Shown here piece by piece: positions 1-6,651 of a stretch of 12,955 bases of DNA. Origin of the DNA: Anaerolineales bacterium UBA3940 (GTDB lineage: Bacteria; Chloroflexota; Anaerolineae; Aggregatilineales; UBA3940); contig DGDY01000326.1 in NCBI GenBank assembly GCA_002385675.1, forward strand, positions 1 to 12,955. The letters are read 5' to 3'. How positions within the stretch are numbered: the first letter of the stretch is position 1; the number at the start of each line of letters is the position of its first letter. Under the pieces are notes generated by a model. That model saw only the letters and a program-made list of their open reading frames with translations, had not been told where the DNA came from and did not search any database. The position numbers were made by a program, and so were the translations under genes.

Positions 1-16
1 CGCCGCCGCAAACAGC

Positions 17-46
17 TTGACCCTGTGGTTTTGATTGTGTTATAAT
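17..46 (+). promoter_or_regulatory. Extended -10 sigma70-type promoter for the yceD leader
   Basis: TTGACC (17-22), an 18-base spacer and a perfect TATAAT (41-46) are visible, with TG one base before the -10 box (38-39), which makes it an extended -10 promoter. Transcription should start near 53. It reads into the DUF177 gene and possibly on into rpoD. Confidence 0.75.
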
Positions 47-52
47 GCGGGC

Positions 53-186
53 GATACCAGATAACGGAGAGCAGCATCGAGTAAAATCACTCGAAGACAG
101 GGTGGGCGACGAAGCATTTGTCGTCCTTTGCCTTATCTAGGCGCTGCCAGTGCTGGTTCAGCTTACGCGTAGCTGCGGTATTTATT
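53..186 (+). other. Structured 5' leader upstream of yceD
   Basis: About 134 nt lie between the expected start of transcription and the chosen GTG start. Three small hairpins are visible: TCGAGT/ACTCGA (77-82 with 89-94), GGGCGAC/GTCGTCC with one G-U pair (104-110 with 120-126), and CAGCT/AGCTG (159-163 with 171-175). I recognise no known riboswitch or ribosomal-protein leader. The length would shorten to about 65 nt if translation began at the TTG at 118, but the 23 residues that would add do not look like the family. Confidence 0.35.
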
Positions 187-750
187 GTGAACAAAACGCA
201 AAACTCGGCTGACCGTAACCTACTCCGCATTAACGTCGGTTTCCTCCTCAGTCAAGGGGCAGGATACGCCCGCACCGTCAGCTTTGATCGTCCGGGTACC
301 ATCAGGGTTGACGACTTTCTCATTACTGATCTCGCCGGTGACCTGCGCCTCACACGCACCCCTCGCGGGGTGCTGGTGCAGGGGATGCTCCAGGCTAAAA
401 CTCGCCTAGAATGTGTGCGCTGTCTGACAGCGTTTGAGTTCCCATACGAAGTCGAACTCTCCGAACTCTTCATCCCGATCGAGCGCTTCAACCGGGAGGA
501 GGCCGACCCGCTCGACGACGAGCCAAATATCATCACCGAAGAAGGCTTCATCGACCTGGCGCCCATCGTGCGCGAGGAGGGCATCCTCGCGATCCCGATG
601 CAGGCGCTGTGCAAGCCCGACTGCAAGGGGCTGTGTGCCCAGTGCGGGCAAGACCTCAACGAGGGTGCGTGTGACTGCAGAACCGAGCCAATCGATCCCC
701 GACTGGCCCCCCTGCGTGCCCTTCTTGAGCAGCTTGAAGACGAAGAGTAG
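187..750 (+). CDS. yceD: YceD/DUF177 family cysteine-rich protein
   Basis: The product is 187 aa, normal for DUF177 (PF02620). The family is linked to 23S rRNA/ribosome maturation in bacteria and plants, but its biochemical role is poorly defined. The N-terminal part matches the family pattern (LRINVGFLL near residue 13). A first Cys pair is LECVRC (C76, C79). The C-terminal signature CKPDCKGLCAQCGQDL spans residues 142-157 (C142, C146, C150, C153), followed by C162 and C164. These probably bind zinc, by inference. The GTG at 187 was chosen because family similarity begins just after it; a frame-open TTG at 118 adds 23 unlike residues. The Shine-Dalgarno is weak. YceD genes are usually followed by rpmF (ribosomal protein L32); here only 141 bases separate it from rpoD and no rpmF is present. 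Confidence 0.85.
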   Translation: MNKTQNSADRNLLRINVGFLLSQGAGYARTVSFDRPGTIRVDDFLITDLAGDLRLTRTPRGVLVQGMLQAKTRLECVRCLTAFEFPYEVELSELFIPIERFNREEADPLDDEPNIITEEGFIDLAPIVREEGILAIPMQALCKPDCKGLCAQCGQDLNEGACDCRTEPIDPRLAPLRALLEQLEDEE

Positions 751-830
751 CGTGCAGCACGACCGCAGAGAGCCGCGCTGCATGCCGTAGCCTTCCTTCT
801 TTTCAAAAATAGAGACAAATCTGCATTTCC

Positions 831-860
831 TTAACACGAAATTCCTGAGCAAACTATAAA
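831..860 (+). promoter_or_regulatory. Candidate promoter for rpoD
   Basis: TTAACA (831-836), an 18-base spacer and TATAAA (855-860) are each one mismatch from consensus. The start would fall near 867, giving a ~25-nt leader holding the GGAG ribosome site at 881-884. This would let rpoD be transcribed apart from the yceD promoter. The local stretch 791-860 is notably AT-rich compared with its surroundings. Confidence 0.5.
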
Positions 861-891
861 AGCGTACGCTTGGGGGGAACGGAGATGCTTG

Positions 892-2118
892 ATGGCATAC
901 ACTGATGTTCGAGAAGCCGACCTGCTCTCAGAGTTGATGGAAAAGGCTGACGAGCAGGGCTACCTCACAACGGAGGACGTGCTCGACGCGCTGCCCGATG
1001 TCGAGGATGAGCCGATGGAGGTAGCTGAGGAGATCTTGATCGCGCTTGTCGCAGCAGGGGTCAAGATCTACGAAGACAAGGACGACATCCCGGAGCCGGG
1101 CGGGCACGATCTGTCCGATGAAGAGGACGACGAGGACATAGGCTTCGAGTTTTCCACACTGACCGACCTCACCGACGACGATCACTCGTTTGACCTCTCG
1201 GGGATATCTTCCGACGACACCGTCGGGCTGTACCTCAAAGAGATGGCACAGGTGCCGCTGCTCACCACCGAGGAGGAGGTCGAGCTGGCCCGGCGGCTGG
1301 AGGAGGGCTACCGCGCCGCCGAAAAGCTGGAGAAGGCCAACGGCAACCTCAGCGCCGAGCAGCGCGAGCAGCTTCGGCTCATCGTCAGCGACGGGCTTGC
1401 CGCCCGCGAGCACCTCATCAAAGCCAACACCCGCCTCGTGGTCAGCATCGCGAAGAAGTACATCGGGCGCGGCGTACCCTTCCTTGACCTGATCCAGGAG
1501 GGCAATCTCGGGCTGATGAAGGCAGTCGAGAAGTTCGACTTCCGGCGCGGCTTCCGCTTCAGCACCTACGCAACGTGGTGGATCCGGCAAACCATCACCC
1601 GCGCCATCGCCGACCAGGGGCGCACGATCCGCGTGCCCGTCCACATGTCCGACCGCATCCGGCGGCTGTACAAGGCAGCCCGCCAGCTTGAGCAGACGAA
1701 CGGGCGCAAACCCACGCCAGAGGAGATCGCCGACGTGCTGGACCTCGAGCCGAGGAAGGTGCAGTGGATGCTGCGCGTGAGCTGGCAGCCGCTCTCGCTG
1801 GAGCACCCGGTCGGCGAGGAAGAGGACAGCGAGCTTGGCTCCTTCATCGAGGACGACACCACCCCTACCCCGACCGAGAGCGTACAGGATCACCTGCTGC
1901 GCGAAAAGGTAGAAGAACTGCTCTCCACGCTCACCCCGCGTGAGGCGCGCATTCTGCGGCTGCGCTTCGGCCTGCAGAACGGACGCAGCTACACGCTGGA
2001 AGAGGTCGGGCAGAAGTTCGGGCTGACGCGCGAGCGCATCCGGCAGATCGAGGGCAAGGCGCTGCGGCGGCTGCGGCATCCGCGCCGCTCTCGCCAGCTA
2101 CGGGACTATCTATTCTAG
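892..2118 (+). CDS. rpoD: RNA polymerase primary sigma factor (RpoD/SigA)
   Basis: A 408-aa sigma70 family housekeeping factor that directs core RNA polymerase to -35/-10 promoters. Region 1.1 occupies about residues 1-70 and an acidic linker 73-103 (SDEEDDED). Region 1.2 is near 111-139 ([14 protein letters not shown]). Region 2 spans 171-252: core-binding [17 protein letters not shown] and the -10 recognition/melting helix with [19 protein letters not shown]. Region 3 is 253-322, and region 4 is about 345-408, with the helix-turn-helix [21 protein letters not shown] that reads the -35 box. Region 1.1 plus a complete region 4 mark a primary rather than an alternative factor. ATG 892 is preferred over TTG 889 because GGAG at 881-884 lies 7 bases before it. 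An intrinsic terminator follows about 40 bases downstream. Confidence 0.97.
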   Translation: MAYTDVREADLLSELMEKADEQGYLTTEDVLDALPDVEDEPMEVAEEILIALVAAGVKIYEDKDDIPEPGGHDLSDEEDDEDIGFEFSTLTDLTDDDHSFDLSGISSDDTVGLYLKEMAQVPLLTTEEEVELARRLEEGYRAAEKLEKANGNLSAEQREQLRLIVSDGLAAREHLIKANTRLVVSIAKKYIGRGVPFLDLIQEGNLGLMKAVEKFDFRRGFRFSTYATWWIRQTITRAIADQGRTIRVPVHMSDRIRRLYKAARQLEQTNGRKPTPEEIADVLDLEPRKVQWMLRVSWQPLSLEHPVGEEEDSELGSFIEDDTTPTPTESVQDHLLREKVEELLSTLTPREARILRLRFGLQNGRSYTLEEVGQKFGLTRERIRQIEGKALRRLRHPRRSRQLRDYLF

Positions 2119-2159
2119 CAAACAGCACTTCATATCCTTCTTTTCATACAGGGCACGGG

Positions 2160-2188
2160 AGCGCGCGGCTGATCACCGCGCGCTTTTT
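2160..2188 (+). terminator. Intrinsic terminator of rpoD
   Basis: A perfect 9-bp GC-rich stem AGCGCGCGG (2160-2168) / CCGCGCGCT (2176-2184) has a 7-base loop and runs directly into a T tract (2184-2188, then GTTT). It lies 41 bases after the rpoD stop codon. Confidence 0.9.
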
Positions 2189-2216
2189 GTTTGGGTGTTC
2201 GCATGCGGCGAGGCGA

Positions 2217-2262
2217 TAGGGACGGGTCTGATGCGCGATGCTCCTCATTAGACCCGCCCCTA
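2217..2262. repeat. Imperfect inverted repeat (17-bp arms) after rpoD
   Basis: The arms at 2217-2233 and 2246-2262 pair over 17 positions with one mismatch and one G-U; cores are GGGTCTGATG and CATTAGACCC. The loop is 12 bases. The right arm ends GACCCGCCCCTA, a kind of sequence often seen dispersed in intergenic regions of Chloroflexota and cyanobacteria (recollection, not searched). It follows the rpoD terminator and overlaps no supported gene. Confidence 0.5.
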
Positions 2263-2352
2263 CAAATGATCACCGGCATCGAAACGAGGCTCAACGAACC
2301 GGCCCGCGACACCCACGACATATTAGCTTCCTCATGCAGTGGCTGTCGCTGG

Positions 2353-2424
2353 AACCCCCACCCAACCTCCCCCTTGCAAGGGGGAGGTGCCGGTGTTTGC
2401 AAAGAAAACGGCGGCGGGGGGGTT
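2353..2424. repeat. Nested palindromic element A, copy 1
   Basis: Outer arms AACCCCC (2353-2359) and GGGGGTT (2418-2424) enclose a perfect 22-base palindrome at 2366-2387 (half-site CCTCCCCCTTG). They also enclose a second weak stem, GCCG (2389-2392) / CGGC (2409-2412). The left arm plus palindrome (CACCCAACC followed by the palindrome) recurs at 3855-3883. The element ends on the stop codon of the - strand aminotransferase gene. The run 2416-2422 is seven G. Confidence 0.7.
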
Positions 2425-3725
2425 TAACGATTAGCGCCCGCCACCTCCCGCACGGCCTGCAGGAACCGCTCGATCTCCTCCAGTGTGTTGTAATGCACCG
2501 GCCCCACGCGGACCATGCCGCCGGTATCCTCCAAGCCGAGGTGCTCCATCACGCTGAGGGCGTAGTAATTACCATCCCACACGTAGATACCGCGCTCGCC
2601 CAGCTTCGCGGCCACATCCGCCGGGTGCTGCCCCTCCACGTTGAAAACAACCGTCGGCACGCGGTCGTCGAGCGCGTCGAGGTCGGTAATGCCCCGCAGC
2701 GTCACACCATCGATGGCCTGCAAACCCTCGATCAGCGCGCGGCTGAGCGTCTTCTCGTATGCCTTGATCGCGTGCAGGCCAAGCTTCAGCGCGCGCCGCC
2801 GCCCGTCGTAGCCGCGCACCCCGGCGGCATGCGGCTCGCCGAACTGCTCCCCAACCCACGCCAGGTACTCGACCGCCGCCGTCACCCCCGCCAGCCCTTC
2901 GTGGTTCTGCGTGCCGGTTTCCCAGCGGTCGGGCACTTCGTCCGGGGCCGGGCGGACCTTGTACGCGGGCAGGCTCTCCAGATGCTCCAGCTTGCCATAG
3001 ACGATGCCCACATGCGGCCCGAAGAACTTGTACGCCGAACACGCGAGGAAGTCCACATCAAGCGCCTGCACGTCGATGGGGCCGTGCGGCGCGTACTGCA
3101 CGGCATCTATGTAAGCCAGTGCCCCGACCGCGTGCGCCATCTCGACCACGCGTCGGATGTCGTTGATCGTGCCGAGCGCGTTCGAGGCGTACACGCAGGC
3201 GACGACCTTCGTGCGCTCGCTCAGGACGGCAGCCATCCCCTCGTAGTCGAGCCGCCCGGTCTGCGTGTCGAAGTCCACCCAGCGCACGACGAGGTCGTGG
3301 TCACGGGCCAGCAGCAGCCAGGGCGCGACGTTCGCGTCGTGGTCCATGCGCGTCACAACCACCTCGTCACCGGGGCGCAGCGTCCGCCCGATGGCCCGGC
3401 TGATGTGGAAGGTCAGTGTGGTCATATTCGGGCCAAAGACGATGCTGCGCGGCGAGGGGGCGTTGAGCAGGTCGGCCATCGCCTCGCGGGCGGCGGCGAT
3501 CGTCTCGTCGGTGAGGCGGCTGGTGCGGAACATCCCGTGCGAGTTGGCATTCGCCTCGATGAGATAGCGGCGCATCGCGTCGATGACGCTCTCCGGCACC
3601 TGCGTGCCGCCGGGGTTGTCAAGGTAGGCGGGCGGCACGCCGTCGATGGTTTGATTCAGCGCGGGGAAGCGCCCGCGCACGGCTGCCACGTCAAAGGTCC
3701 GCTCCGGGTTGGCTGTTGCCGTCAT
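2424..3725 (-). CDS. Cysteine desulfurase-like class V aminotransferase (PLP enzyme)
   Basis: The product is 433 aa, fold type I PLP, close to the 'cysteine desulfurase-like' VC1184 group (TIGR01976) by motif. Visible motifs are YLDNPGGTQVP (34-44), ANANSHGMFRTSR (58-70), FGPNMTTL (97-104), PLP-stacking His in MDHDAN (H129), cofactor-binding Asp in YIDAVQ (D207) and Schiff-base lysine in CSAYKFFGPHVG (K233). Where SufS/NifS enzymes carry the catalytic Cys loop, this protein reads WDGNYYALSV (383-392), with no Cys. Desulfurase activity is therefore doubtful and the substrate unknown. The start is ATG 3725, behind AGGAG; the frame stays open to 3875 but that extension runs into a repeat. A TACAAT hexamer (3766-3761) could be a -10 box but has no good -35. 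It stands alone, separated from the upstream APH gene by 233 bases and element A copy 2. Confidence 0.88.
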   Translation of the reverse strand: MTATANPERTFDVAAVRGRFPALNQTIDGVPPAYLDNPGGTQVPESVIDAMRRYLIEANANSHGMFRTSRLTDETIAAAREAMADLLNAPSPRSIVFGPNMTTLTFHISRAIGRTLRPGDEVVVTRMDHDANVAPWLLLARDHDLVVRWVDFDTQTGRLDYEGMAAVLSERTKVVACVYASNALGTINDIRRVVEMAHAVGALAYIDAVQYAPHGPIDVQALDVDFLACSAYKFFGPHVGIVYGKLEHLESLPAYKVRPAPDEVPDRWETGTQNHEGLAGVTAAVEYLAWVGEQFGEPHAAGVRGYDGRRRALKLGLHAIKAYEKTLSRALIEGLQAIDGVTLRGITDLDALDDRVPTVVFNVEGQHPADVAAKLGERGIYVWDGNYYALSVMEHLGLEDTGGMVRVGPVHYNTLEEIERFLQAVREVAGANR

Positions 3726-3850
3726 GATCTCCTGTCCCTCCCTGTGTTGTGCTTGAGGCGATTGTACGGCGAAACGGCGAAAAAGAAACCTCACCCTCGA
3801 CCGGCCAATGATGCGGTCGCCCTGCGCTCGGCCCCTCTCTATGAGCCGAT

Positions 3851-3935
3851 CCCCCACCCAACCTCCCCCTTGCAAGGGGGAGGGGCAACCCGGAGGGTTG
3901 CTGGTGGGGGTTTCGCCGCGAATAAACTTCGCGGC
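3851..3935. repeat. Nested palindromic element A, copy 2, with adjoining hairpin
   Basis: Outer arms CCCCCACC (3851-3858) and GGTGGGGG (3903-3910) enclose two hairpins. One is the same 22-base palindrome as copy 1 (3862-3883). The other is GCAACCC/GGGTTGC with a 3-base loop (3885-3891 with 3895-3901). This predicts a three-way junction. Directly after it lies a perfect 8-bp hairpin GCCGCGAA/TTCGCGGC (3915-3922 with 3928-3935). The element sits between two - strand genes, 3' of the APH gene. No T tract follows on the - strand, so it is not an ordinary terminator. Confidence 0.75.
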
Positions 3936-3958
3936 TCTATGCGTCTACAGGGCCAGCC

Positions 3959-4975
3959 TCACCGCCCCAGCCATTGCAGCGCCATCTCCGCGCGGTGGTG
4001 ATACGCGTCGCGCAGTGCGATGAGGTCCTGCGCCAGCGAGAACTCTGGCATCTCCCCCGCGGCCTGCTGCTGTATCAACCACTCGGAGAGCGCCCACTGC
4101 TGGAGCGGCACGACAATGTTATACAGCGGCTCCCCCTCGAACTCCCAGCCCGACGCGTCGAGGTAGATAGACAGGAAACGGTCGGCGGCATCCGCCGCGC
4201 CGAAGTCCACAAGCTGCATGTACGCATTCGCCACGTCCCAGCGCGGATCGCCGAGCGCGCTGTACTCCCAATCCACCAGCCCAACGATCTCACCATCCTG
4301 CAGCCGCGCGTTGAGCAGGTGATAGTCGCCGTGAATCAGCACCGGCCCGACCTCCGGCACGTCGTAGGCGCGCTCCATCACCATCTCGACCGCCTGTGAC
4401 AGCTCCGCCGTGCCGATGGAGGCGGCAAGAGCGGCGAGGTTCGCCAGTGCACCCGGCAGCGAGACGCGCGGCACGACGCGCTGCACGTCGCGCGGCGGCT
4501 CCAGCCGGTGCAGGTCGGCCAGCAGCAGCGCAAAGGCGTCGATGTACGGCTCGACCGCTTCTCGCAGAGGCCGCTCGCCGACCGGCAGCGCCTGCCCCGG
4601 CAGCCATGAGAACAGCACCACGTCCCCGCGCGGGCCGAACTCGCGCAGGTACACCTGCGGCACGGGGAACCCCTCGTCGTGCAGCCAGCGGCAGATGGTC
4701 GTCTCGCGCTGCGCCTTGCCCCGGTCGTCGGGCCGCCACCAGCTCAGCGTGCTGATGTAGCGCCGCATGATGAGGGGCGCGTGGTGCAGCCTGCCGTCGG
4801 GCGTGCGCCCGCCCCACTTGAAGGCGATCATCTCGTGCTGGCGGCTGGCTATCGGGTAGGTTTCGCCGATCATATGCTGCACGCAGTCGGGGAAGGCGCG
4901 GCGGCACAGCGCCATCAGCCGGTCCTGTGTGGGGTTATGCGAGAGATACATGGTGTCGTCGCCCTGTGTTGTCAT
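3959..4975 (-). CDS. APH-family phosphotransferase (PF01636)
   Basis: A 338-aa protein-kinase-like small-molecule kinase; relatives phosphorylate aminoglycosides, choline, homoserine, fructosamine or hydroxylated acyl chains. The N-lobe helix-C glutamate is probably E91 (KAQRETTICRWLHDEG), followed by the hinge LFSWLPGQALP (121-131). The catalytic loop LIHGDYHLLN (213-222) gives D217 and N222. The metal-binding DFG equivalent is VDWEYSALGDP (D235). These key residues are intact, so it should be active. The substrate cannot be told from sequence. The ATG at 4975 overlaps the TGA of the upstream GMC gene as ATGA, which argues for this start over the Met at residue 9 and for translational coupling. 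The partner's chemistry suggests it might phosphorylate an alcohol-type metabolite handled by the same pathway, but that is a guess. Confidence 0.88.
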   Translation of the reverse strand: MTTQGDDTMYLSHNPTQDRLMALCRRAFPDCVQHMIGETYPIASRQHEMIAFKWGGRTPDGRLHHAPLIMRRYISTLSWWRPDDRGKAQRETTICRWLHDEGFPVPQVYLREFGPRGDVVLFSWLPGQALPVGERPLREAVEPYIDAFALLLADLHRLEPPRDVQRVVPRVSLPGALANLAALAASIGTAELSQAVEMVMERAYDVPEVGPVLIHGDYHLLNARLQDGEIVGLVDWEYSALGDPRWDVANAYMQLVDFGAADAADRFLSIYLDASGWEFEGEPLYNIVVPLQQWALSEWLIQQQAAGEMPEFSLAQDLIALRDAYHHRAEMALQWLGR

Positions 4976-6651
4976 CGGGTCTGCGATGTCGCCAGCGGAT
5001 CGCGCACGCGGGCGCCGTCCTTCGCCGGGATGCGGCTCATGGCGTACTCGGCAAGGGCTGCAATCGTCAGGCTGGGGTTGATGCCGGGGTTCGCCGGCAT
5101 GATGGACCCGTCCACAACGTACAGCCCGGGGTAATTATGCACCTCGCAGTCCAGGCTGACCACTCCCTCCGCCGCGTCCCGCCCGAACGGGACCCCGCCG
5201 AGGATGTGCGCGGTGCTCGGGATGTTCAGCAGGCTCTCGACGATCGCGCCCTGCGGTATGCCGTTCGTCCTGCGGGCGAAGGCGCGCGTCGCCGCGTGCC
5301 CGGCGGGGATCTCCGCCCGCACCGGCTTATCGGCGTCGCGCTCGCTGACCAGCCCCCGCCGGAACAGCGTCAGCAGGCTGCGCCCCAGCCGCAGCCGCAT
5401 CAGCGTGTCCTCGGTCTGCATCACAAGCAGGATGGTTGTGCGCTCCGGCCACCGCGCGAAGAACCGCGCGTGCAGGAAGTCGCGCGGGCGGCGAACGGTC
5501 TGCGCCAGCACCTTGAGCAGCCGCCGCACGAAGCCGCTGTCGCCCGCCTCGATGAGCGGCGCGGCGAGGTTCCGCATGAACGACGAGCGCGGCGGGAAGC
5601 GCACTGGCTCGATGGCCGTCACGTCGTCCGCACGGAACACCGACGTGATCGCCGGGCCGCGCGAGTAGTCCACGTCGCGCGTGCGGGCCGTCGAGCCAAG
5701 CAGCGCCTCGCTGTTCGTGCGGACCTGCTCGCCGAGGCGCGGGGAGATGTCCGGCAGCGAGCGGCTCACGTCCCGGCAGTGGAAGAGCAGCTTCAGCGTG
5801 CCCAGCACCCCGGCGGCGACGATCACATTGCGCGCGCGGACCGTGCGCTTGGGGCCCGGCAGCCAGCTCGTCGAGCGCCGCGTCACGACCTCGTAGCGCG
5901 CCCCGTCAGGCTGCTCGCCCGCCAGTGGACGGATGTCGGTGACTTCCGTCTCGGCGCGCACCTCCGCGCCCCACTTCTCCGCGAAGTAGAGGTAGTTCTT
6001 GACGAGCGTGTTCTTGGCGTTGTAGCGGCAGCCGACCATGCAGCCCCCGCAGTACGTGCAGCCGTTGCGCGTCGGGCCTTCCCCGCCAAAGTACGGGTCC
6101 GGTATGGGCTCGCCCTCGCGGCCCGGCTCGGCAAAGGTGATGGCAAGCTCCGCCGGGCAGAACGTCTCGCCCCGGCCCATCTCCTCTGCGACCTCGCGCA
6201 GCACGTTGTCGGCGGGCCACAGGCGCGGGTTGGTCGTCACGCCGAGCATCCGCCGCGCCGTGTCATAGTGCGGGCGGAGCACCTGCTTCCAGTCGGCCAG
6301 GTGCCGCCAGGCGGGGGCCTCAAACATCACGTCGTCCGGCTCCATCAGCACGTTCGCGTAGACCAGGCTCCCACCGCCGACGCCGGTCCCGTGCAGCACA
6401 AGCACGTCTTTCAGCAGCGTCAGGTTCTGGATGCCAAAGCAGCGCAATGCGGGGAACCACAGGTACTTAAAGACGTTCCAGTTGCTGCGCGGGAAGTCCT
6501 CATCGCGGTAGCGCTTGCCGCGCTCCAGCACCAGCACGCGGTAGCCCTTCCCGGTGAGGCGCATCGCCGAGACGCTCCCCCCAAAGCCCGACCCCACGAT
6601 GACAAAGTCGTAGCAGCCCTCACCGGGCGGCCCATGTGTGCTGCGCTCCAC
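4972..6651 (-). CDS. GMC-family FAD-dependent oxidoreductase, cholesterol-oxidase-like
   Basis: The product is 559 aa from the GTG at 6651. GMC flavoenzymes oxidise alcohols (glucose, choline, cholesterol and others). The FAD Rossmann motif is VIVGSGFGGSVSAMRL (residues 17-32), with ERG (43-45) binding the ribose. GTGVGGGSLVYANVL (88-102) is the second FAD signature. CTYCGGCMVGCRYNAKNTL begins at residue 198 and holds four Cys (C198, C201, C204, C208). The C-terminal catalytic region has AHILGGVPFG (His 482) and VVDGSIMPANPGINPSLTIAALAE (512-535). N525 there matches the active-site Asn of cholesterol oxidase by motif. The frame stays open 42 codons upstream, but GTG 6651 has GGGGGAG just before it, and family similarity starts at the FAD motif. 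No signal peptide is seen. It is the first gene of a pair with the APH kinase; substrate unknown. Confidence 0.9.
   Translation of the reverse strand: MERSTHGPPGEGCYDFVIVGSGFGGSVSAMRLTGKGYRVLVLERGKRYRDEDFPRSNWNVFKYLWFPALRCFGIQNLTLLKDVLVLHGTGVGGGSLVYANVLMEPDDVMFEAPAWRHLADWKQVLRPHYDTARRMLGVTTNPRLWPADNVLREVAEEMGRGETFCPAELAITFAEPGREGEPIPDPYFGGEGPTRNGCTYCGGCMVGCRYNAKNTLVKNYLYFAEKWGAEVRAETEVTDIRPLAGEQPDGARYEVVTRRSTSWLPGPKRTVRARNVIVAAGVLGTLKLLFHCRDVSRSLPDISPRLGEQVRTNSEALLGSTARTRDVDYSRGPAITSVFRADDVTAIEPVRFPPRSSFMRNLAAPLIEAGDSGFVRRLLKVLAQTVRRPRDFLHARFFARWPERTTILLVMQTEDTLMRLRLGRSLLTLFRRGLVSERDADKPVRAEIPAGHAATRAFARRTNGIPQGAIVESLLNIPSTAHILGGVPFGRDAAEGVVSLDCEVHNYPGLYVVDGSIMPANPGINPSLTIAALAEYAMSRIPAKDGARVRDPLATSQTR

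Noticed and set aside
885..905. Six-codon upstream frame (ATG 885 to TGA) overlapping the rpoD start
   Set aside because: Its ATG abuts the GGAG site with no spacing, so initiation is unlikely; probably chance.
928..2079. 383-codon - strand open frame opposite rpoD
   Set aside because: Antisense shadow of the sigma factor; no recognisable domain.
3726..3875. 50-codon N-terminal extension of the aminotransferase frame
   Set aside because: It starts inside palindromic element A and gives residues unlike the family, whereas ATG 3725 has a good AGGAG site and matches the family start.
2238..4001. 587-codon + strand open frame opposite the aminotransferase gene
   Set aside because: It is antisense to a well-supported PLP enzyme. 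GC-rich codon use on the true strand leaves the opposite frame without stops; the translation has no domain and is rich in His, Arg and Gln.
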